Assembly: GCA_023436175.1 (NCBI GenBank)
Contig: JAEZKE010000125.1
Coordinates: 1-47,581, forward strand
Length of the DNA: 47,581 nt
DNA from: Methanobacteriota archaeon
GTDB lineage: Archaea > Methanobacteriota > Methanobacteria > Methanobacteriales > Methanobacteriaceae
Direction of reading: 5' to 3'
Shown here: in pieces, positions 42,046 to 47,581 of the stretch
Position numbering within the stretch: position 1 is the stretch's first letter
Layout: the number at the start of each line of letters is the position of its first letter
Translations under genes and position numbers: made by a program
The notes under the pieces: generated by a model
Told to the model about the DNA's origin: nothing
Databases searched by the model: none
The model's input: the letters and a program-made list of their open reading frames with translations, nothing else

Positions 42046-42728
42046 CTGGTGCTGAAATTTTAGTTCCAAATATTGTTTCCCCTGTAGTAGTTTCACTTTA
42101 TATGCCTGCGATAATGGTTGGGTTATTAACAGGTTTTATAGGTCTGTTAGGAATAGCCTTTAAAAAAGGTGATTTAACTGCACTGATACTCACAGACATC
42201 ATAGGATTTGCAATGTTGATTATAGTTGCAGCAGTTGCAACTGATTTAGCTGAAGCACTTGTACTTCCAGGGCTGGTAGTTGAACTTGCTGAAATTCTTG
42301 CAATTTCTGAAGTTCTTATGAGCAGAGAGATGAAAAAGACAGGAAAAAATGTTAGTTTGATTCCACTTCCACTTTCACTGGACATGGAAATCTTAGAGAC
42401 TGCACCGACTTTCTTTGCAATAATACTTGTAGCTTACGGGGCCTTCCTGAGTGGATTTACAGGAGGTGCTGTTGCAGGAGTGGGAATATTATTCTACGTC
42501 CTTTCTAGAACAATTAGAGGAGTTCCTTCAGCTCTTTGGGAAGGAGTTGCAGGAATATCTGGTGTAGCATGGGTATTGTGGCTAATTGGTTTCCTCATGT
42601 TCTTTGTTACCCCTCAATACTGGTTGCTCGCTTTATTCCTTTCAGCATTTGGAGTGCTGATAAAGGTAGCGTCTAAAGTTGGACTTATAGGTGTTTTGGG
42701 TAGAGAAGAGTTTAAAAGAGAAAAATAA
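42042..42728 (+). CDS. ehaG: Energy-converting hydrogenase A subunit EhaG
   Basis: A 228-residue polytopic protein with about six to seven hydrophobic segments. Acidic residues occur inside or next to them (ATDLAEALVLPGLVVELAEI, LTDIIGFAM), a pattern typical of ion-conducting subunits; VLMSREMKKTGKNVSLIPLP is a central cytoplasmic loop. DUF2105-type EhaG by size and position. GGAGGGAAG before the ATG, which overlaps the ehaF stop. Confidence 0.82.
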   Translation: MTGAEILVPNIVSPVVVSLYMPAIMVGLLTGFIGLLGIAFKKGDLTALILTDIIGFAMLIIVAAVATDLAEALVLPGLVVELAEILAISEVLMSREMKKTGKNVSLIPLPLSLDMEILETAPTFFAIILVAYGAFLSGFTGGAVAGVGILFYVLSRTIRGVPSALWEGVAGISGVAWVLWLIGFLMFFVTPQYWLLALFLSAFGVLIKVASKVGLIGVLGREEFKREK

Positions 42729-42766
42729 TTATGATTCATACTTAAAATGATTCGGAGCAAATAAAA

Positions 42767-43447
42767 ATGGATATAGCAACATTAGGTGGGCAATTATTTG
42801 GTTACATACCTTTAGGAGATATTGTACTTTACTTTACCCCATTTAATCTGTTCCTATTTGGTGGAGCACTCCTATTTACATTTCTTATAGCTGTAAGTAA
42901 TACAGAAACTCAGGTAGAAGCCAGATTTGGTTCTCTTGAAGATAGGGAAGTGAAAGTAGATAAGAATGAGTTTAAAGTAAGGAGATTTCTTGCATTAATA
43001 TGTGGTCTTGCAACTGCGGGAGCCATGATAACAGGAGATCTTTTTAATTTTACATTATTCGTTGCATTAATTGGTATAGTAAACATAGGTTTGGTTGGGG
43101 CTGTAAAAATGGTGGATGTTTTAGATTCCGCATTCCAGTACGGTATAATTGCCATGATCGCGTCTCTTCCTTTATTTGGGGGCGCAGCAACAGTTCTTGC
43201 TGCAACAGGTACCTTAAGTTTAATAGAACTTTCTCATTTAAGCTTAGTAACACCAATGGTACAATTTGCCTCAGTACTGCTCTTAATGGGTATCGCTGGT
43301 GAAACTGGTATAGCTCCATTTTATGCAACAAAAGCTGAAATGTTTAGAACCCCCGGTTCACCGTTTTTAGTTATAATACATTTAAGTTCATTACTTGTAA
43401 TTATAAGAGCAATTGAAATATTGCTGATTATCAACAAACCATTTTAA
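42767..43447 (+). CDS. ehaH: Energy-converting hydrogenase A subunit EhaH (partial antiporter-like, NuoN/MrpD-type)
   Basis: A 226-residue polytopic protein. TAGAMITGDLFNFTLFVALI and GIAGETGIAPFYATKAEMFR are recognisable antiporter-subunit signatures of the proton-translocating NADH dehydrogenase/Mrp family, the latter holding the usual Lys. The protein covers only about half of a full antiporter module, which is normal for EhaH. It probably takes part in ion translocation coupled to ferredoxin reduction. GGAG precedes the ATG; 38 bases separate it from ehaG. Confidence 0.85.
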   Translation: MDIATLGGQLFGYIPLGDIVLYFTPFNLFLFGGALLFTFLIAVSNTETQVEARFGSLEDREVKVDKNEFKVRRFLALICGLATAGAMITGDLFNFTLFVALIGIVNIGLVGAVKMVDVLDSAFQYGIIAMIASLPLFGGAATVLAATGTLSLIELSHLSLVTPMVQFASVLLLMGIAGETGIAPFYATKAEMFRTPGSPFLVIIHLSSLLVIIRAIEILLIINKPF

Positions 43448-43467
43448 AAGAATTATCAGGTGAAATA

Positions 43468-43683
43468 ATGGATAAACTGAGTATAATAAGCTCAATAGTA
43501 TTAATAATTTCCGTAGTAAGCATAATATATGCATTGATATTTAATCCTGCAGATTGGGTAATCTATGGAATTTCAATCGTATTTATCCCATTGGGTGTAC
43601 TTTCATTTGGATTAATAATTATGGCAAAGGCCAGAGAAGAAGAAAAAGAAGATAGAAGGAAAGAACCCTTCATCGGATATTAA
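43468..43683 (+). CDS. ehaI: Energy-converting hydrogenase A subunit EhaI
   Basis: A 71-residue protein with two membrane segments (ISSIVLIISVVSIIYALIF and IVFIPLGVLSFGLIIM) and a charged C-terminal tail (KAREEEKEDRRKEPF). Identified by position between the antiporter-like and the NuoH-like subunits, and by size. AGGTGAAATA precedes the ATG. No catalytic features; probably a structural membrane subunit. Confidence 0.78.
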   Translation: MDKLSIISSIVLIISVVSIIYALIFNPADWVIYGISIVFIPLGVLSFGLIIMAKAREEEKEDRRKEPFIGY

Positions 43684-43703
43684 TAATCTAAATCGGTGAT
43701 CAG

Positions 43704-44567
43704 ATGAATTTAATGGCAAATATCCTACTAAATGTTCTTATTGCATTCTTAATCGGAAGCTTGCTCTTAGGATTATATAGAAAAGTGGTAGCAAGAGTAC
43801 AGACTAGACCAGGACCACCAATAATCCAGTATCTTTTACATTTACTTAAATTTTATATTAAAGAGTCTTCCTTTACTAAAACGGCTGCAATGCCTTTCTA
43901 TCTTGGAATAGCAAGTATTATGATGGTTATATGGATAACAGCTGTAATAGTAGGGCCAGTGGTTCAAGGATCGCTTTTAATCATATTTGCAGTATATGCA
44001 CTTCATAAAATTGTAGAACATAATGCAGGATCTTCTTCAGGTTCACCATATGGTAAATTAAGCTGCGTTAGGGCAGTATATTCAGCAGCAGCAGAAGTAC
44101 CTCTTTTCTCTGTTCTTGTAATCATTTATCTTAAAACAGGATCTATGGGAATTGCAGATATAATAAATTATCAGGCTGTTCACGGACCTTTACTTTACAG
44201 CATACCCTTAGCTGCGGCAATGTTCTTTGTACTTATAATATCAAAAGCACAGTATACACCATTTTCAATAACAAAAGGAAAAGACATAGTATCAGGATAC
44301 GAAACAGAGCACTATGGATTACTAAGGGGATATCTTATGATATCTGAATCTTTAATGTGGTATATGCTACTGTGGGTATTTTTAACAGTATTCATTGGGG
44401 CATTGAGTCCTCTTTGGCTCCTGATAGGAATGGTTGGCATGACAGTGGGAATAGCATTTATAAGTGCTACCACACCACTTTTAAACCCTAACCACTCCGT
44501 AGTACTGCAGATAATATTTGCAGCAATTGGAATTATAGGTTCAATATTACTCATAAATGTAATTTAA
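43704..44567 (+). CDS. ehaJ: Energy-converting hydrogenase A subunit EhaJ (NuoH/complex I ND1-like)
   Basis: A 287-residue polytopic protein with about eight hydrophobic segments. KVVARVQTRPGPPIIQYLLH near the N-terminus is the diagnostic ND1/NuoH/EchB motif that contacts the hydrogenase module, and VRAVYSAAAEVPLFSVLVII and the charged loop GKDIVSGYETEHYGL are the usual conserved loops. This subunit links the [NiFe] catalytic arm to the membrane arm. GGTGATCAG precedes the ATG. Confidence 0.9.
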   Translation: MNLMANILLNVLIAFLIGSLLLGLYRKVVARVQTRPGPPIIQYLLHLLKFYIKESSFTKTAAMPFYLGIASIMMVIWITAVIVGPVVQGSLLIIFAVYALHKIVEHNAGSSSGSPYGKLSCVRAVYSAAAEVPLFSVLVIIYLKTGSMGIADIINYQAVHGPLLYSIPLAAAMFFVLIISKAQYTPFSITKGKDIVSGYETEHYGLLRGYLMISESLMWYMLLWVFLTVFIGALSPLWLLIGMVGMTVGIAFISATTPLLNPNHSVVLQIIFAAIGIIGSILLINVI

Positions 44568-44603
44568 TTAAAAAGAAAATATCTTCATAGGAGAATAAAA
44601 AAA

Positions 44604-44861
44604 ATGATTAAAGAACAGGATACACTTGTATTGATGGCTCTTGTTGGAGTAGGAGCTATAATAATGAGTGCACTTGCCATATTTAAACAGTGGATCATTG
44701 TAGCACCTTTAACAATTGCTGTGATCTTTTTGGCATTTCTTCTATTATATCAAAATAGAAATAAGTTTGTTCATATTTCAGAATCTCTTGAAAAAGGAGC
44801 CTTTATTGTAGCTCTTGTATTGTTTATATTATCATTTATATACCTTTATAGACCTGCCTGA
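44604..44861 (+). CDS. ehaK: Energy-converting hydrogenase A subunit EhaK
   Basis: An 85-residue protein with three hydrophobic segments (VLMALVGVGAIIMSALAIF, IVAPLTIAVIFLAFLLLY, GAFIVALVLFILSFIYLY). Assigned by place in the operon, since the sequence itself has few distinctive residues. AGGAG before an A-rich spacer supports the ATG. Eleven bases separate it from ehaL. Confidence 0.75.
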   Translation: MIKEQDTLVLMALVGVGAIIMSALAIFKQWIIVAPLTIAVIFLAFLLLYQNRNKFVHISESLEKGAFIVALVLFILSFIYLYRPA

Positions 44862-44872
44862 CTGGTGATATC

Positions 44873-45196
44873 ATGGATTTAATAATTTATCTTGTATATG
44901 TACTTTCATTTATAATTGGAATGATTGTAGGGCTTTTACTTAGTTATAAAAAGTATACTGAACCTTTTGTAAGTAAAAATATTGATTTGGTGGCCCTTGT
45001 AATTTCAATTATTGGTTGGATATTGTTCTTAAATAGTCAATTCATCATGCTGATTCCGGAGTACATTTCAATTACAGTAGGTCTGTTCTTTGTGGCTACT
45101 GTACTTGGAATGAGACCAGGATATGGAAGATATGAATTAGCAATTGGATTTGTAGTATCTGGCCTTATTTGGCTTGTAGGGATGGTTCTTTTATGA
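44873..45196 (+). CDS. ehaL: Energy-converting hydrogenase A subunit EhaL
   Basis: A 107-residue protein with about four hydrophobic segments: YLVYVLSFIIGMIVGLLLSY, VALVISIIGWILFLNSQFIM, ISITVGLFFVATVLGMRPGY and ELAIGFVVSGLIWLVGMVLL. The RPGYGRYE loop is the most distinctive part and fits the DUF2104-type subunit. GGTGATATC precedes the ATG. Its stop overlaps the ehaM start as ATGA. Confidence 0.8.
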   Translation: MDLIIYLVYVLSFIIGMIVGLLLSYKKYTEPFVSKNIDLVALVISIIGWILFLNSQFIMLIPEYISITVGLFFVATVLGMRPGYGRYELAIGFVVSGLIWLVGMVLL

Positions 45197-45591
45197 ATAC
45201 TGATTTGAGAGAAAAAAGTGAATCATTAATGGAACTGATGAAAAGAAGAATATTAAACAGTTACAGATGGCAGGAAGATATAATAAAGCCATTTTCAAAG
45301 GAATTGGGCATCACTCCCAAAGAGTTAGAAAAGATTTTAATGAGACGGTTGGATATGTCAAGCCTTGAAGCATTGCAACCGCGCTTTGAATCGTCTAAAT
45401 ATATATGTATCCTTGATAAAATACATTCTGACCTGCAAATTTGCTGGCTTTCTGATATAATGGAAATTATATCTAAGGAAGATGCGGATGCAATAAAAGA
45501 CAAAATTGCAAAAGAAGTTGTAAACGGTAAATCTTATGAAGATGCCATTGCTGATGGTAAAAAAGAATTGATTGAATATCTTATGAGGTAA
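45193..45591 (+). CDS. ehaM: Energy-converting hydrogenase A subunit EhaM (DUF1959)
   Basis: A 132-residue soluble, mostly helical protein. KRRILNSYRWQEDIIKPFSK, LGITPKELEKILMRRLDMSS and a central HSDLQICWLSDIMEIISKED are DUF1959 features; this family is known from eha operons. I use the ATG at 45193 (MNTDLREK), overlapping the ehaL stop, rather than an upstream non-ATG start. It has no iron-sulfur Cys motif. Its presence between ehaL and the hydrogenase small subunit is strong evidence that this is Eha and not Ehb. Confidence 0.88.
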   Translation: MNTDLREKSESLMELMKRRILNSYRWQEDIIKPFSKELGITPKELEKILMRRLDMSSLEALQPRFESSKYICILDKIHSDLQICWLSDIMEIISKEDADAIKDKIAKEVVNGKSYEDAIADGKKELIEYLMR

Positions 45592-45595
45592 AGAA

Positions 45596-46045
45596 ATGTT
45601 AGATGCACTTAAAGATATCATAAGGAAAAGCTCTATTCACGCATGTCTTATAAATACTGGGGGATGTAATGGGTGTGATATTGAAGTAGTTGCCCTTTTA
45701 TCTCCTCGTTATGATTTAGAACAGTATGGAATTTATTTCCACAATAATCCAAGAGAGGCTGATGTAATTTTAGTTACAGGGCCAGTAGCAGAGCAATGGA
45801 AAGAAAATCTACAAAGACTTTATGCTAAAGCTCCAAATCCTAAAATAGTGGTTGCAATTGGAGCATGCCCACTTTCAGGAAACGTTTATAATCAGGAAGG
45901 TAGTGCAATATACCCTCCTCTTCACGAATTTATTCCAGTGGACGCATCAGTTCCAGGATGCCCACCAAGACCAACAGAAATATTACAGGCTCTTTTAGCC
46001 GTTGGTCCAGATGCAATAGCTGCTAAAGGGAGGCAAAATAAATGA
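45596..46045 (+). CDS. ehaN: Energy-converting hydrogenase A small subunit EhaN (NuoB-like)
   Basis: A 149-residue [NiFe]-hydrogenase small subunit of the complex I type. Four Cys expected for one proximal [4Fe-4S] cluster are visible: NTGGCNGCDIEV near residue 24, AIGACPLSGNVY near residue 87 and VPGCPPRPTEIL near residue 122. The cluster passes electrons from H2 towards the ferredoxin-like subunits. GAGGTAAAGAA before the ATG supports the start; the stop overlaps ehaO as ATGA. Confidence 0.93.
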   Translation: MLDALKDIIRKSSIHACLINTGGCNGCDIEVVALLSPRYDLEQYGIYFHNNPREADVILVTGPVAEQWKENLQRLYAKAPNPKIVVAIGACPLSGNVYNQEGSAIYPPLHEFIPVDASVPGCPPRPTEILQALLAVGPDAIAAKGRQNK

Positions 46046-47187
46046 TAGTTCCTATAGGACCACTTCATCCTGCCCTTAAAGAACCTTTACGTTTAAAATT
46101 ACATACACGTGGAGAGAGAGTTATAGGTGCTGAAATAGACTATGGTTATGTATACAGAGGTATTGAAAAGGTAATGGAAGGAAAAACCTGGCAGAAATGT
46201 GTCTATTTATCAGAAAGAGTTTGCGGAATATGTTCATATGTACATACAATGACATTTACTGAAACATTTGAGAAAATAGCTGGTGAAGAACCGCCACTGC
46301 GTGCTCAATTTTTAAGGGTCATTGCCAATGAACTGGACAGAATACAAAGCCATTTACTGGCAAATTCAACCTATTTCAATACAATTGAACATGAAACTTT
46401 ATTTATGTACATGCTGTCCATGAGAGAACTGATTATGGATGCTATTGAACTTTTAGCGGGTAATCGAGTCCATATGGCATGGAATGTAGTTGGTGGAGTA
46501 AGGTTAGATGTTAAAGAAGTACATCTAAAGAGTATTTTAGATATTTTAGATAAGTTTGAGTCACAATATGCCAAATATCCTCAAATGTTTGAGCATGGTC
46601 CTTTATTAGGTCTTAGATCTAGAGATGTAGGAGTGATATCTAAAGAAGATTCACTTAAAGCAAGAACAGTAGGACCAATTGGCAGAGCATCATCTATAAA
46701 AGTTGATTGGAGATCAGAAAAACCTGTGTACAAGGACCATCTAGATTTTAAGGTAGTTTGGCGTGATGAAGGAGATAATTTCGCAAGAAACATGAATCGT
46801 TTCGATGAGGTTACAGAATCAATACGACTTATTAGGCTGGCTATAGAAAATCTTCCTGAAGGTAAAATAAGAAAAAAAATAGATATACCTGCAGGGTACG
46901 CTGATAACAGGAATGAAGCTCCAAGGGGCGAAGTAGCATACATGATAGAAACAAATGGTAATTTAATAAAGAACATTTCCATAAGGACCCCCAGTATAAT
47001 GAACATTGATGCATGCGCTAGATACATGCTTAATGATGTTGCTACAGTTGCAGATGCTGTTGCAACCTATGCAAGTGTTGATCCATGTATTGCATGTACA
47101 GAAAGAGTTACAGTAATAGATGAAGACTCAGGTAAAGTTACAGAGTTTGATGGTATATACAATGTTAAATCAATTAATTTAAAGTAA
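46042..47187 (+). CDS. ehaO: Energy-converting hydrogenase A large (catalytic) subunit EhaO
   Basis: A 381-residue group 4 [NiFe]-hydrogenase large subunit. The two nickel-iron motifs are both intact: SERVCGICSYVHT (about residues 57-69) and DPCIACTERV near residue 353. HPALKEPLRLKLHTRGERV, FLRVIANELDRIQSHLL and GNRVHMAWNVVGGVR are conserved family stretches. It oxidises H2 and, with the ion-conducting membrane arm, drives reduction of low-potential ferredoxin needed for the first step of CO2 reduction to methane. GGGAGG precedes the ATG. Full length for the family, with no sign of decay. Confidence 0.95.
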   Translation: MIVPIGPLHPALKEPLRLKLHTRGERVIGAEIDYGYVYRGIEKVMEGKTWQKCVYLSERVCGICSYVHTMTFTETFEKIAGEEPPLRAQFLRVIANELDRIQSHLLANSTYFNTIEHETLFMYMLSMRELIMDAIELLAGNRVHMAWNVVGGVRLDVKEVHLKSILDILDKFESQYAKYPQMFEHGPLLGLRSRDVGVISKEDSLKARTVGPIGRASSIKVDWRSEKPVYKDHLDFKVVWRDEGDNFARNMNRFDEVTESIRLIRLAIENLPEGKIRKKIDIPAGYADNRNEAPRGEVAYMIETNGNLIKNISIRTPSIMNIDACARYMLNDVATVADAVATYASVDPCIACTERVTVIDEDSGKVTEFDGIYNVKSINLK

Positions 47188-47231
47188 GTATGTTAATTTA
47201 TTCAATAAAATAATCGCAAAGATGGTGTTTT

Positions 47232-47581
47232 ATGTCTTCAGTAATATGGTACTTATATGAATTCGCAAGAAAAGGGTGGCTTGAGAACTTTGCAGGTGCT
47301 GCAACAAACAGGGAAATAGTAGAAGCACCTGATAGGTTTAGAGATTTTCCTGAAGTTGTAAGAGAATTATGCATTGCATGCGGTGCATGCACGGCAGCGT
47401 GCCCATCTCCAGCTGCTATAAAACTTGTAAGAACTAAGGACAAGGATATGGAGAATGGAGAAGGTATCACATATCCTGTTATAAATACAGATGCATGTAT
47501 AAGGTGTGGTTTCTGTGCAGAAGTATGCCCTACAGATCCCAAAACACTCAGAACTGGTGAAAGTCATTTAATTCGTGAAGA
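47232..47581 (+). CDS. ehaP: Ferredoxin/polyferredoxin subunit EhaP, 3' end beyond the window
   Basis: The frame opens with ATG at 47232 (MSSVIWYLYEFARKGWLEN), preceded by GGTG, and is open to the right edge, giving about 116 residues. Two complete [4Fe-4S] motifs are present: CIACGACTAACP and CIRCGFCAEVCP. The arrangement is that of the iron-sulfur subunit following the large subunit in the eha operon, which transfers electrons to ferredoxin. Position makes ehaP the natural name; how many further clusters follow cannot be seen. Confidence 0.85.
   Translation, partial: MSSVIWYLYEFARKGWLENFAGAATNREIVEAPDRFRDFPEVVRELCIACGACTAACPSPAAIKLVRTKDKDMENGEGITYPVINTDACIRCGFCAEVCPTDPKTLRTGESHLIRE

Noticed and set aside
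39818..47581. Identification as the ehb hydrogenase operon
   Set aside because: Order and sizes fit eha, and DUF1959 directly before the small subunit is an eha trait.
1..47581. tRNA, rRNA, integrase or attachment sites marking a genomic island
   Set aside because: I looked for tRNA arms and integrase motifs near the glycan locus and saw none, so horizontal entry is not supported by such marks here.

Overview
The window looks like chromosome from a methanogenic archaeon of the order Methanobacteriales, most likely Methanobacterium or a close relative. The evidence is a collinear energy-converting hydrogenase A (eha) operon at the right end, very AT-rich DNA, archaeal ribosome binding sites (GGTGA/GGAGG types) with frequent TTG and GTG starts, and a large surface-glycan locus with archaeal membrane families. 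I see no rRNA, tRNA, CRISPR array, integrase or insertion sequence.

Bases 1-13118 (mainly + strand): a divergent pair of paralogous GT-C (ArnT/PMT-like) membrane glycosyltransferases flanks a DUF167 protein and a small membrane protein. They are followed by galU, a membrane-anchored family 2 glycosyltransferase, two GT4 glycosyltransferases, a large DUF2206-like membrane protein, a third GT4 enzyme and a Wzx-like flippase.

Bases 13124-22749: a nonulosonic acid block built around a divergent promoter near 18200. The minus arm encodes NeuB, NeuC, a hexapeptide N-acetyltransferase, a PLP aminotransferase and a UDP-GlcNAc 4,6-dehydratase. The plus arm encodes a PtmA-like SDR, a Gfo/Idh/MocA oxidoreductase, a CMP-nonulosonate cytidylyltransferase, an O-acetyltransferase and a frameshifted acyltransferase-3 gene. 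Dehydratase, aminotransferase and second acetyltransferase together point to a 6-deoxy-diacetamido sugar of legionaminic-acid type rather than plain sialic acid.

Bases 22937-38934 (minus strand): a long assembly cluster. In transcription order it holds a DUF1616-domain membrane protein, a UDP-sugar 4-epimerase, a second flippase, a methyltransferase, two GT2 enzymes, a GT4 enzyme, an acetyltransferase, a third GT2 enzyme, another GT4 enzyme, a small ORF coupled to a GDP-mannose 4,6-dehydratase, a GT-C enzyme and a 611-residue GT-B-like protein. That last protein carries HP and Ser/Thr motifs and could be the nonulosonic acid transferase. Together these genes would make nucleotide sugars, build a lipid-linked glycan, decorate it, flip it and transfer it to surface molecules.

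Bases 38935-39817 contain almost nothing except a possible response-regulator relic and a doubtful ORF. From 39818 to the right edge, sixteen genes match ehaA to ehaP in order. They encode a membrane-bound [NiFe] hydrogenase that couples ion flow to ferredoxin reduction.

Features that merit attention: three intergenic arrays of perfect hairpins, mostly with 3-base loops, one running into a coding end; a one-base frameshift in the acyltransferase; an overlooked small ORF ahead of the GDP-mannose dehydratase; a three-copy GT2 family with a shared insertion; a possible ATT start codon; and the legionaminate-like pathway itself.
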